Below, one piece after another: positions 8,674 through 18,056 of a stretch of DNA of 64,000 nt (its first letter is position 1; each line of letters starts with the position of its first letter). Made by a program: the position numbers and the translations under genes. Below the pieces are notes generated by a model that made no database searches, was not told the origin of the DNA, and saw only the letters and a program-made list of their open reading frames with translations. This DNA is from Proteobacteria bacterium UBA981. GTDB taxonomy: Bacteria; Pseudomonadota; Gammaproteobacteria; Ga0077536. The DNA is taken from NCBI GenBank assembly GCA_002292285.1, contig DBBP01000020.1, positions 43,942-107,941 of the forward strand, in the 5' to 3' direction.

Positions 8674-11600
8674 ATGCGACTGTCACATTTTTTCATCGAC
8701 CGGCCGATTTTCGCTTCGGTCGTATCCATCATCATTACACTCGCCGGCGCCATCGCCTATTCCGGCCTGCCGATCACTCAATATCCCGATATCGTGCCGC
8801 CGACCATTCAGGTCACAGCCGCCTATCCCGGTGCGAGTGCGGAAACCGTCGCGGATACCGTAGCGACTGTTCTCGAGCAGGAAATCAACGGCGTCGACGG
8901 CATGTTGTTCATGAAGTCGGAGGCCACCGGTGATGGCAGTCTGGCCATCAGCGTCACTTTTAAGCTCGGTACGAATCTCGATATCGCGCAGGTGCTGGTG
9001 CAAAACCGCATCGCGATAGCAGAGCCGCGCCTACCTGAAGATGTCCGTCGGCTCGGTATTAACGTTAAGAAAAATTCCCCCAATTTGCTCATGGTGCTGC
9101 ACATCCTGTCGCCGGATGGCTCGCGTGATACGCCCTATTTGTCGAACTATGTGCGCACGCATATCGTCGATCGGCTCGCACGTCTGGAAGGCGTCGGACA
9201 GGTTAACGTGTTCGGCGAACGCGCTTATTCCATGCGTATCTGGATCGACCCTGAGCGCGCGGCAGCATTCGATCTGACGGCTAACGAGATTGTGGCCTCG
9301 GTGCGTCAAAACAATGTGCAGGTGGCCTCTGGCAGTCTGAACAAACAACCGGTGCCAAAAGCAGCTGCCTTTGAGTTGTCGGTTGAGAGTCAGGGGCGCT
9401 TTATCGAACCGAGCCAATTCGAGGACATCGTAGTCAAGCGCAGTGCGTCCGGGCGCGTCACGCGTTTGAGTGACGTTGCGCGTATCGAACTGGGCGCACA
9501 GGACTACTCAACGCTCGGTTATATCGACGGTAAGCCAGCCTTACCTATGGCGCTTTATCAGCGCCCCGGTTCGAACGCCATTGAAACATCAGCGGCGATT
9601 AAGGCCCTGGTCGCTGAAATGGCGAGCGAGTTTCCCTCAGGTGTAGCGCACACCTTCGCTTTCGACCCGACCGCCTTCATCGAAGAATCAGTGAACGAAG
9701 TTTACGTGACTATTTTCGAAGCCATGGTGCTGGTGGTACTGGTCATTCTGGTTTTTCTGCAATCCTGGCGCGCGACGATTATTCCGGTCGTGGCGATTCC
9801 AATTTCTTTGATTGGCACGTTCGCCGTACTGCAGTTATTCGGCTTCTCGATCAACAACCTGACCCTATTCGGGCTGGTGCTCTCGGTGGGGATTGCCGTT
9901 GACGACGCCATTGTTGTGGTCGAGAACATGGAGCGCTTTCTGCGCGATGGACACTCGCCCAAAGAAGCGGCGCACAAGACCATGGACGAGGTGGGTGGTG
10001 CGCTGGTTGCCATCGCGCTGGTATTGACGGCGGTGTTCGTACCGACCGCATTTTTGGAAGGCATCTCCGGGCAGTTTTATCGCCAGTTCGCTTTAACGAT
10101 TGCTGCTGCGACGATCATTTCCGCAACGGTTTCGCTCACGCTGACGCCTGCTCTCGGCGCCTTGTTATTAACCGCGCATGACGCGTCGCGCAAACGTTCC
10201 GCTATGCACAAACTGGTGATGGCGCCGTTCAATCTTTTCGCACGGGGTTTTAACTTCGGCTTCGAGCGTTGTTCGAACGGCTACGCACGCATCACTCATC
10301 GCTTGCTACGCGTGGCTGCATTGATGCTGGTGGTCTATGCCATCCTGATTGGGCTAACTTTTGTCCAGTTCCAAAACACGCCGACCGGCTTCGTCCCACA
10401 GCAGGATCAGGGCTATCTGATTACCGTTTATCAACTGCCTCCAGGTGCTTCGGTCACCCGTACCGACGAGGTCATTCGTCGCGCCACCGATTACATGATG
10501 GCGATGCCCGAGATGAAGCACAACGCAGGCTTTGCCGGATTCGACGGCGCGACCCGCACCAACGCACCCAATGCGGGTGCTATTTTTGCGCCGCTTAAAT
10601 CGTATGGGGAGCGAGCTGCGCTTGGCCAAAGCATCGGCGACACCATGGCTGAAGCGCAAGCGCGTTTAGGCCAGATAGAAGAGGCCATGGCCTTCGTTGT
10701 ACCGCCCCCACCGGTGCGCGGCATCGGTAATACCGGTGGCTGGAAAATGTACGTGCAGGATCGCGGTGGGCACGGCTTGCGTGCGCTCGAGGCGGCCGCT
10801 GGTGAATTGATTCAGCGCGCCAACGAATCCGAAAAGCTAAAGCGCGTGTTCACGTCCTTCAACACCGCAACGCCCAAAGTCTATGCGGAAATCGACCGTC
10901 TGCGGGCCGAGAAACTCGAAGTGCCGGCCGAGCGCGTGCTGGACGCGCTGGAGATCTATCTCGGTTCAGCCTACGTCAACGATTTCAATTTTCTCGGCCG
11001 AACCTACCGCGTGACGGCGCAAGCCGACGGCAGTTATCGCGATGAGCGCAATGACATTCTCAAACTACGCACACGATCTGATCGGGGCGCAATGGTGCCC
11101 TTAGGTTCACTGACGAGTTTCCGTGACATTACCGGCCCTTACCGCGTACCCCGATATAACCTCTACCCGGCCATTGAAGTGCAGGGCGGCGTAGCGCCGG
11201 GCTACTCAACGGGCGAGGCGATTGCGGAGATGGAAGCAATCGCTGCTGAAGTTCTGCCGGATGGGGTTGGATTTGAATGGACCGACCTTGCTCTGCAGGA
11301 GAAGCTGGCGGGCAATACCGCAGTTTATGCTTTTGGGCTTGGCGTGGTATTTGTTTTTCTCGTCCTCGCCGCGTTATTCGAAAGTTGGATGCTACCGCTG
11401 TCGGTCGTGCTGATTGTGCCGATGTGTTTGCTCGCCTCGATTACCGGTATTGGTTTGCGTGGCATGGACAACAACATTCTGGTGCAAATCGGATTCATTG
11501 TTCTGATCGGCCTGGCGGCCAAGAACGCGATCCTCATCGTCGAGTTCGCGCGCCAGGCGGAAGCTGATGGACTTGATCGGATTGCTGCCGCCGAACGCGC

Positions 11601-11856
11601 GGCGCGAACGCGTTTGCGCCCCATCCTGATGACCTCATTCGCCTTCATCATGGGTGTGTTACCGCTTGCAGTCGGTACCGGCGCGGGCGCGGAAATGCGC
11701 CAATCGCTCGGCACGGCTGTCGCCTCGGGGATGCTCGGAGTGACTTTCTTCGGTTTGGTGTTCACGCCCGTGTTCTACATTGTGTGTCGCAAGCTGGCAC
11801 TGGGTCGTCAGGAACGCGTCGCACGCCGATCTGCGACCACCGGTGGTGCCGCGTGA
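8674..11856 (+). CDS. RND multidrug efflux pump, HAE1 family (MexF/AcrB type)
   Basis: A 1060-residue proton-driven inner-membrane pump that exports hydrophobic and amphiphilic compounds. The ATG at 8674 gives the conserved N-terminus MRLSHFFIDRPIFA; a longer frame from 8593 merely overlaps the adaptor gene. Twelve transmembrane helices and two large periplasmic loops are recognisable. GLVLSVGIAVDDAIVVVENME (about residues 400-420, split here by position) carries the paired Asp residues of the proton relay in TM4. The second half has GLAAKNAILIVEFA in the corresponding helix. Length is normal for HAE1 pumps. It is in an operon with the adaptor and the outer-membrane channel. Confidence 0.96.
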   Translation: MRLSHFFIDRPIFASVVSIIITLAGAIAYSGLPITQYPDIVPPTIQVTAAYPGASAETVADTVATVLEQEINGVDGMLFMKSEATGDGSLAISVTFKLGTNLDIAQVLVQNRIAIAEPRLPEDVRRLGINVKKNSPNLLMVLHILSPDGSRDTPYLSNYVRTHIVDRLARLEGVGQVNVFGERAYSMRIWIDPERAAAFDLTANEIVASVRQNNVQVASGSLNKQPVPKAAAFELSVESQGRFIEPSQFEDIVVKRSASGRVTRLSDVARIELGAQDYSTLGYIDGKPALPMALYQRPGSNAIETSAAIKALVAEMASEFPSGVAHTFAFDPTAFIEESVNEVYVTIFEAMVLVVLVILVFLQSWRATIIPVVAIPISLIGTFAVLQLFGFSINNLTLFGLVLSVGIAVDDAIVVVENMERFLRDGHSPKEAAHKTMDEVGGALVAIALVLTAVFVPTAFLEGISGQFYRQFALTIAAATIISATVSLTLTPALGALLLTAHDASRKRSAMHKLVMAPFNLFARGFNFGFERCSNGYARITHRLLRVAALMLVVYAILIGLTFVQFQNTPTGFVPQQDQGYLITVYQLPPGASVTRTDEVIRRATDYMMAMPEMKHNAGFAGFDGATRTNAPNAGAIFAPLKSYGERAALGQSIGDTMAEAQARLGQIEEAMAFVVPPPPVRGIGNTGGWKMYVQDRGGHGLRALEAAAGELIQRANESEKLKRVFTSFNTATPKVYAEIDRLRAEKLEVPAERVLDALEIYLGSAYVNDFNFLGRTYRVTAQADGSYRDERNDILKLRTRSDRGAMVPLGSLTSFRDITGPYRVPRYNLYPAIEVQGGVAPGYSTGEAIAEMEAIAAEVLPDGVGFEWTDLALQEKLAGNTAVYAFGLGVVFVFLVLAALFESWMLPLSVVLIVPMCLLASITGIGLRGMDNNILVQIGFIVLIGLAAKNAILIVEFARQAEADGLDRIAAAERAARTRLRPILMTSFAFIMGVLPLAVGTGAGAEMRQSLGTAVASGMLGVTFFGLVFTPVFYIVCRKLALGRQERVARRSATTGGAA

Positions 11857-13331
11857 CTAAGCGCCGCATAACTTACGCGCTAATGGCACTGCTGCTTGCT
11901 GCCTGTGCGGCTGTGGGACCGGAGTATGTCGGCGCACCGCGCAGCACGGCTGACTCGGCCAGCACCTTTCCATCGTCCGTTAGCGAGAGTGAGGAGGTGG
12001 CTGCCGTCACCGTGGCAGAACAACCGCCGCAAGCGTGGTGGCGTCAGCTCGAGGACCCGGCACTCGATGCCCTGATGACAAAGACCGTAGCAGTGAACTA
12101 CGACCTGCGCATTGCCGCTGCGAACGTGGCTGCCGCGCAGGCGCTGCTCGATCAAGTTGCGACCCGCCGCCGTCCGAGTGTAGACGTTAGCGCCGAACTG
12201 GAAGAACGTCGCAACTCCTCAGCCAAACTCGTCATCGCCGATCCGGATACGCGCTTCCCGGCCACCAGTTCGGGGGAGTTCAATACCAGTTTGTCGTGGG
12301 AAGTCGACTTGTTCGGTCGCGTACGGCGATCGATTGAAAGTGCCAGTGCAGAACTCGGTTCGCTGGAGGCGGTGCGCAATGGCGTGATGGTGTCGGTGTT
12401 GGCACAGGTTGCGCGCGCGTACGTCGATTTGCGCGGTGCCCAGTTGCGCCTCGGTGTCGCGACGCGCAATGTGGCCGTGCAGAAGCAGACGCTGGAATTG
12501 GTCGAACTGTTGTTGCGCGAAGGTGCGGCGACTGAACTTGACCGTGCTCGTGCGCGCACGCAACTACTCACGAGCCTGTCCACTATCCCCACGCTTAAGG
12601 TCGCCAATCGGATTGCGGTCAATCGATTAACGACCCTCATCGCGCAGCCCCCGGGCGCACTCGATTCGACCGTTAATGCCTGGCAGCCGCTACCGCAACT
12701 CGTGAAACTTCCTGAGTTTGTCGCAGTTGGCAGCCCAACCGATTTACTCCGACGTCGACCCGATATCGTTGCTGCTGAGCGCGCGCTTGCGGCAGCTTCA
12801 GCGCGCATCGGGGTGGCGACCGCTGATCTGTACCCGACCATTACTTTCGGCGCGAGTGCCGGGGTCGCTGGCGCACCGTTATCGGGGTTTGCCGCTGCAG
12901 GTGGTCCATTCTTCGCAGTAGGTCCAAGCTTGAACTGGAATATTTTCGACCGGAGTGCGACTTACGCCCGCATCAGTCAGGCGGACAGCAATGCGGCAGC
13001 GAATGTTGCGCGCTTCGAAGCAACAGTCACCCGGGCGCTCGAGGAAGTGGATAGCGCCATCAGTGGTTACAGCAACGAGCGCGTACGTGTGCGTCAGTTG
13101 ACGGCTGCTGTTGCCTCAAGTCGCCACGCAGCGGATTTAGCACGGTTGCGCTATCGCGAAGGTGCGGAAGATTTTCTCGCTGTGCTCGATGCCGAACGCA
13201 ATTTGCTGGGACTGGAAGATTTGCGCGCGCGTTCGGAGATTAATGTTGCACAACGTTTGATTGATATTCATCTCGCGCTCGGCGGCGGCTGGGAGGCGTT
13301 ACCAGCGCCCGCCCATCAGCCGTACCAGTAG
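11853..13331 (+). CDS. RND outer-membrane channel lipoprotein, NodT/OprM family
   Basis: A 492-residue TolC-like outer-membrane factor completing the efflux trio. The GTG start overlaps the pump stop codon by four bases (GTGA), which implies translational coupling; the longer frame from 11784 is a shadow of the pump gene. The N-terminus has a lipobox LLAAC with the acylated Cys at residue 18. Two OEP repeats follow, each with long helices; family marks include PPQAWWRQLEDPALDAL, SWEVDLFGR and the PDIVAAERALAAASARIG segment after LRRR. The last gene of the operon; a weak inverted repeat (CACGG...CCGTG) lies about 25 bases downstream. Confidence 0.95.
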   Translation: MTKRRITYALMALLLAACAAVGPEYVGAPRSTADSASTFPSSVSESEEVAAVTVAEQPPQAWWRQLEDPALDALMTKTVAVNYDLRIAAANVAAAQALLDQVATRRRPSVDVSAELEERRNSSAKLVIADPDTRFPATSSGEFNTSLSWEVDLFGRVRRSIESASAELGSLEAVRNGVMVSVLAQVARAYVDLRGAQLRLGVATRNVAVQKQTLELVELLLREGAATELDRARARTQLLTSLSTIPTLKVANRIAVNRLTTLIAQPPGALDSTVNAWQPLPQLVKLPEFVAVGSPTDLLRRRPDIVAAERALAAASARIGVATADLYPTITFGASAGVAGAPLSGFAAAGGPFFAVGPSLNWNIFDRSATYARISQADSNAAANVARFEATVTRALEEVDSAISGYSNERVRVRQLTAAVASSRHAADLARLRYREGAEDFLAVLDAERNLLGLEDLRARSEINVAQRLIDIHLALGGGWEALPAPAHQPYQ

Positions 13332-13642
13332 ATTCTCCGACATCATTTCACGGTAACCGTGGTGGTGCACACAGTGGCCCGCGACGAGGGCTGCGCGCGA
13401 AGGCTATGTGCCCGGAGCGTCAGGCTGTGAGAAACGTTGCGGCGAAAGCTGCCACAGAAATCGTCAGCGTCTGGAAGGCGTAAGTACCGCTTTCAATCGC
13501 GCCACGTGAGCAGATGCGAAGCCCTGGCACGACCAGGCTCGAATAACGGCGGCATGGCAAGCAGGTCGAGGACGGTCGGTCCGGCAGAACCACGTCGTGG
13601 GGCGCACCGCGCCACCACGATTTCAGTTCCTGCAAAGATTCG
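13332..13642. other. Intergenic region between convergent genes
   Basis: The 311 bases between the efflux channel gene and the convergent YyaL-type gene contain only a short CACGG-TAA-CCGTG inverted repeat near 13358. The small open frames on both strands have no protein-like features. I see nothing else in it. Confidence 0.45.
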
Positions 13643-15676
13643 CTAGCCCTCGAGCTCTGCGCTAAAGGCCTCAAGATCGGTCGTCGGCGCACTGCAGGTG
13701 TGTCCGGTGCAATAGTAGGCCGTCACATCGGCGCCGGCCGTTGCTGTGCGGCTCGCCAACAAACCCGGCAGCGCCGTTGCTGAATCAGGAATGACGTAGC
13801 AGCGCGCGCGTAACGTCGACTTGTTTGCCAGGGCTTGCCGCCATGCGCTGACATCCGCGGCAGCGCTGCAACGCAGGATGGCGCGTGGTGGCGGGTTGTC
13901 GTGGTCGACGACTGCGCGCACCAGTGTCGCGTGCGCGGACGGCCAACCGCCGGCCTCAGTCATGCCGGCTTTCAGGCCACGCTCACCGGCATCGCTATAG
14001 CGTGCCTCGCCGAGCAGGAAGCCAAGTTCGAGCAAGCCGCGGATGACGGTACTGTTGCCACTCGGCAGGGCGTCATCACCGTAGGGTTTGGCTTTCTGGA
14101 TCAGCGTTTCGTGGTCATCGGAGGTAAAAAAGAAACCGCCTTTGTCCTTGTCTTCGAAATGCTCCAACGCCACGTCGGCGAGTTCCATGGCGAACTGCAG
14201 ATCGGCATCGCGCCAGCGCGCGGACAACAATGTGAGCAGTGCGTCGATCAAAAATGCGTAATCGTCGAGGTAGGCGTTCAGATGCACTTGCTCGCCGCGA
14301 CTGGAGGCCAGCAGACGGCCGTCTTGCCAATGCCGTTCGCGCAGATAGTCGACTGCGCGGGTAGCCGCGTCGAGGCAATCTTCGCGACCCAGATGCAGGC
14401 CGGCGAGCGCCAGGCCGCGAATGGTGAGTGCGTTCCAGGCGGCCAGCACTTTGTCGTCGCGTGCCGGACGTTCGCGCGCCTCGCGCGCTTCGAACAGTTT
14501 GCCCCGAGCTGCGCCGAAATCCGCATCGATGACCTCCGACCAGGTACTTGCGTCGGTCGCCGGCGCGGCCAGGCGCAGGTGCCAGAGTTTCTCGAAATTC
14601 GCTTTTTCATTCAGGCCATAGCTTGCTGCGAACGCCTCGTAATCCGCACCCAGCAATTCGCGCACGTCATCATACGACCACGTATAAAAGCGGCCTTCTT
14701 CGCCTTCCGAATCGGCATCAAGGCTGGAACAAATGCCGCCATCGTCGAGCTGCATCTCGCGCATGATCCAATCCGCAGTGCGATTCGCAATGTCGCTGAA
14801 CCAGGCAGAACCGGTCTGGCTCGCGCGCTGCGCATACAGGGCCAATAGCGGGCCGTTGTCGTAGAGCATTTTCTCGAAATGCGGGATGGTCCAGTCGGCA
14901 TCGACCGAGTAGCGATAAAAGCCGCCGCCAATGTGATCGAACAAGCCGCCGCGCGACATTGCAGTGAGGGTGAAATCGAGCATCTCCACAGCGCGTTCGG
15001 ATTTCGCCGGCTCTGGGTCGGCAGCAGCGTCGAAAAGGAGTTCGAGTCCAGCCGGATGTGGAAATTTTGGTGCTTCGCTAAATCCGCCACGCTCACCGTC
15101 GTAGCTCGATTCAATTTGCGCACAGGCGCGATCGAAAAGCAGGGTATCGATGTCTGCCGGAGCGGCGCCACCCAGCGTTTGCGCCAGGGCATCGACCAGA
15201 CGGGATTTGAATTCCTTCATCTGTTCTTCTTTCGTGCCGTAGCCTTTGGATATGCCTCTCAGCACGTCGCGAAAGGCTGGCGCGTCTTTATTCGCCTGCG
15301 CGGGGAAATAGGTGCCGCCGAAAATCGGCAGGTGATCCTTCGGGTCGAGGAACATGGTCAGCGGCCAGCCGCCGCGCTGGCGGGTCAGAAGCTGATTCGC
15401 ACATTGGTAAATGCGGTCGAGATCGGGGCGCTCTTCGCGATCGACCTTAATGTTGATGTAGTTCTCGTTCATGATGCGCGCGATTTGTGCGCTCTCAAAC
15501 GATTCATGGGCCATGACATGGCACCAGTGACAGGCCGAGTAACCGATCGACAGCAAGATTACTTTGTTTTCGCTTTTGGCGAGCGCCAGCGCTTCGTCGT
15601 CCCACGGATGCCAATCCACCGGATTGTTTGCATGTTGGAGCAGATAGGGGCTGGTCTGATCGCCAAGTCGATTCAT
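13643..15676 (-). CDS. YyaL/SPATA20-type thioredoxin-domain protein (DUF255)
   Basis: A 677-residue protein with an N-terminal thioredoxin-like DUF255 domain (about residues 1-165) and a C-terminal alpha/alpha-barrel like those of N-acylglucosamine epimerases or cellobiose epimerases. The diagnostic YSACHWCHVMAHESF lies at about residues 47-61, with NNPVDWHPW before it and a conserved GGWP block after it. Full length for the family, from bacteria to human SPATA20. The biochemical role is not established; a redox or sugar-related function is usually proposed. It follows the quinoprotein gene on the same strand with 149 bases between them. Large opposite-strand open frames across it are shadows. 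Confidence 0.93.
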   Translation of the reverse strand: MNRLGDQTSPYLLQHANNPVDWHPWDDEALALAKSENKVILLSIGYSACHWCHVMAHESFESAQIARIMNENYINIKVDREERPDLDRIYQCANQLLTRQRGGWPLTMFLDPKDHLPIFGGTYFPAQANKDAPAFRDVLRGISKGYGTKEEQMKEFKSRLVDALAQTLGGAAPADIDTLLFDRACAQIESSYDGERGGFSEAPKFPHPAGLELLFDAAADPEPAKSERAVEMLDFTLTAMSRGGLFDHIGGGFYRYSVDADWTIPHFEKMLYDNGPLLALYAQRASQTGSAWFSDIANRTADWIMREMQLDDGGICSSLDADSEGEEGRFYTWSYDDVRELLGADYEAFAASYGLNEKANFEKLWHLRLAAPATDASTWSEVIDADFGAARGKLFEAREARERPARDDKVLAAWNALTIRGLALAGLHLGREDCLDAATRAVDYLRERHWQDGRLLASSRGEQVHLNAYLDDYAFLIDALLTLLSARWRDADLQFAMELADVALEHFEDKDKGGFFFTSDDHETLIQKAKPYGDDALPSGNSTVIRGLLELGFLLGEARYSDAGERGLKAGMTEAGGWPSAHATLVRAVVDHDNPPPRAILRCSAAADVSAWRQALANKSTLRARCYVIPDSATALPGLLASRTATAGADVTAYYCTGHTCSAPTTDLEAFSAELEG

Positions 15677-15825
15677 AATCGGGTCCTGAGTGAGAAAGCG
15701 GCGCTACCCTAGCACAGGTCGCCGACTGCCAATAATCAATGAAGTTCTGCAGGCATCGAGAGTCGTTCGGCGCGTGGCCGAAATCGAATCACGGCGGACT
15801 GCAGCTCTTCAGTAAGTGACTGTCG

Positions 15826-17685
15826 CTAGTGCGACACTTTCGCGCCAGATGGCCCGAACACCAGCATGACGTTGCCGTCCATGCCGAAAATGCCGTAGCC
15901 AGAGGTGAAATAGAGCCAGCCGTCGACAACCGTCACGCCACCGCCATTAAACGACCCGCCGCGCCCGGCCACACCGTTCACGGTTTCGAAATCGCGATTC
16001 GCATCGAAGTCCCACACGATCTCGCCGTCAGCACTCCGGTACACACGCATGTGTCCATCCATCGAACCGGAGAACAAGAGTCCGGGCAGGGAGCTCGAGG
16101 CCTGCGGTTGGCCGGCCACACAGCCGCGTGTCTCGAGGCAGCTTAACGGCAGAGCACTGCGCTCCCAGCGTTTCTCACGGGTGGCGAAATCGAGTGCGAT
16201 AACACCGCCCGCAGCGCCTTTCGAATCGGTGTTTTCCCAGACATCGGAAATCGGCACGTAGATGGTCGTGTCATCGGCGCTCATGCCCCATTCAATCCCG
16301 CCGATGATACCGCCGGGTGACAATCGTTCCTGCCACAGCAAGGTCCCGTCCGCTGGATTCAGGGCGTGTAGCACACCGGACTTCTGGCCGGCCAGCAGGA
16401 TATCGCTGCCATCCGGCAGCGTGCGCAGAATGGCCGAACTGCCGAAGTCGAGATCGGGTCCGCAGGCCGCCAGAATTTCCGGATGGGTGTCCTCGTCGAG
16501 GCATGCGTTGGTATAGGCATCATCTGGCGTTGCCTGCCAGCTCCAGACGATCTCACCGCTGTCGATATTGAGCGCCACGACCGCATCGGAGTTCTTTGAT
16601 GCCGGACGTGAATACGCATCGCCCGTGGTGACGTACAGCAATCCCCTTTTCGCATCGACGGTGACCGGGCTCCAGACGCCGGCGCCGGCCGGGCCATGAG
16701 TTGGTACACCGTGCGGCGATGTGCCCGTCGCACTCGGCAATTCAGGTATGACATAAGTCTTCCACACCACCGCACCATCGGCAGCATTCAGCGCGACGAT
16801 GCTGCCGCGAAACGTGCAGCACTCGTAGTTAACAGCACTGGCGTCGTTCTCTTCAAAAGAGGCGACGGACACATAAACGCGCTCGTCACGCACGACGACC
16901 GATGCAGTCACCATCGCTGCCGGATGCAGATCGGTGTGATGCTCCCACAGTAATTCGCCGCTATTGGCATCAATCGCATAGACCCATGCTGCCCTGTCAC
17001 TCACATACACGACCGGGCCGCGTGGCGTGTGCACAACCGACGGGGTACCACGAACCGCGCCATGCGTATCGAAACGCCAGTGGCTGCAGCCCGTCGCCGC
17101 ATCGAGCGCATAGACGCGATGTTCTGGCGAGCCGATGAACACACGACCGTCAACCACGGCCGGCTGGGTTCCTACTGTTGCTGCGCCCGCGAAACCGAAG
17201 GCCCATTTCAGTTCAAGACCCGCAAGGTCGGATTCCTCGAGTCCGGCAAAAGCGGCGGTCTGAAAGCGTGCGTTATCCAGACTCGCACTCCAGCTTGACC
17301 AATGTGGCTGCTGCCAGGCGTTGGCTTTCATCGGTGCCTGACTCGAGCACTGAATCAGTTTTTCGCTCAGGTCGCCACTCGCCCCTGCATTCCATTCGAC
17401 CCCGGAAATATGCTTGGCCAATGCCAGACGTTCATCCGCGGCTAGAGGTAGAGCGAAGAACGCCATCACGCCGTTCGACAGTGCTTTGTAGATGCGTTCC
17501 GGTGGAATCTCGGTCATCGATTCGCGAGTCATCGCCCGTGGTGCCGGGCTGGGGTTGTGGCAGGCTGCACAAACTGACTGGAAAGTATGCTCGGGATCGT
17601 AGGCAGGGGCAGCGCTAGTGGTCTGACTCACGATCAACAATAGTGCTCCCAGCACGACGCGATTCTCAGCTCCCAAATAACTCAT
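15826..17685 (-). CDS. Secreted cytochrome-c/PQQ quinoprotein dehydrogenase, polyvinyl-alcohol-dehydrogenase-like
   Basis: A 619-residue periplasmic quinohaemoprotein. The ATG at 17685 follows a GGAAAG box; the longer frame starting at 17724 adds 13 unlikely residues. A signal peptide (about 1-26) precedes an N-terminal cytochrome c motif, C39-A-A-C42-H43. The rest is a PQQ-binding beta-propeller with repeated 'ALdA.dG...W' blades and the vicinal pair Cys289-Cys290 in ECCTFRGS, the disulfide that caps PQQ in quinoprotein alcohol dehydrogenases. N-terminal haem plus propeller is the order known for polyvinyl alcohol dehydrogenase; other secondary alcohols are possible. The PqqU-like receptor at 5095-7146 could supply the cofactor. 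Confidence 0.9.
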   Translation of the reverse strand: MSYLGAENRVVLGALLLIVSQTTSAAPAYDPEHTFQSVCAACHNPSPAPRAMTRESMTEIPPERIYKALSNGVMAFFALPLAADERLALAKHISGVEWNAGASGDLSEKLIQCSSQAPMKANAWQQPHWSSWSASLDNARFQTAAFAGLEESDLAGLELKWAFGFAGAATVGTQPAVVDGRVFIGSPEHRVYALDAATGCSHWRFDTHGAVRGTPSVVHTPRGPVVYVSDRAAWVYAIDANSGELLWEHHTDLHPAAMVTASVVVRDERVYVSVASFEENDASAVNYECCTFRGSIVALNAADGAVVWKTYVIPELPSATGTSPHGVPTHGPAGAGVWSPVTVDAKRGLLYVTTGDAYSRPASKNSDAVVALNIDSGEIVWSWQATPDDAYTNACLDEDTHPEILAACGPDLDFGSSAILRTLPDGSDILLAGQKSGVLHALNPADGTLLWQERLSPGGIIGGIEWGMSADDTTIYVPISDVWENTDSKGAAGGVIALDFATREKRWERSALPLSCLETRGCVAGQPQASSSLPGLLFSGSMDGHMRVYRSADGEIVWDFDANRDFETVNGVAGRGGSFNGGGVTVVDGWLYFTSGYGIFGMDGNVMLVFGPSGAKVSH

Positions 17686-17996
17686 ACTCTGCTTTCCGGA
17701 ATTTACAGCGGCCAAGCCTAACATCGCGTAGGCGCTTATGGTTCGATGGGCTCAGATTTGTCCGGTGATTCAGCACCTTTCATCGATACAGGCACATAAT
17801 TGGCGACACGCTCGGCGCGCGGTGGCGGGAGCTTCGTGCGGATGTGACCGATCGCGTGATAGTCGCTTATCGATTGGTGACGTGAACAGTCGATTCGGTT
17901 CATTCTTATTGCCGCTCCCCACACGGCGGGTGCTGCACTGGTCTGGCAGACACGTGCCCTGGCCCGAATCCACTCCAGATCAAAGGGAGTTGCTCC
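17686..17996. other. Intergenic region between divergent genes
   Basis: About 310 bases separate the leftward quinoprotein gene from the rightward membrane-protein gene and should contain both promoters. A strong AAAGGGAG box sits at 17982-17989 but no ATG, GTG or TTG in the right frame follows it closely (see the next gene). No repeat or operator recognised. Confidence 0.45.
17982..17989 (+). promoter_or_regulatory. Strong ribosome-binding site without a normal start codon
   Basis: AAAGGGAG lies seven bases before an ATC codon at 17997, which is in frame with the membrane-protein gene recorded from 18057. The first standard start codon in that frame is the GTG at 18057, with no ribosome-binding site of its own. 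Initiation at ATC, or at a CTG at 18036 behind GGGGAGGG, would restore a full first membrane helix. Confidence 0.4.
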
Positions 17997-18056
17997 ATCA
18001 AGTTAATCCATTCGCAGGGGAGGGCGTACTCGTTCCTGCTCGGCAGTGCGCTGTGC

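Noticed and set aside
13835..14848. 337-residue open frame on the plus strand over the YyaL-type gene
   Set aside because: Shadow of the minus-strand gene, whose family motifs (CHWCHVM) are firm; the frame has no family resemblance and no ribosome-binding site.
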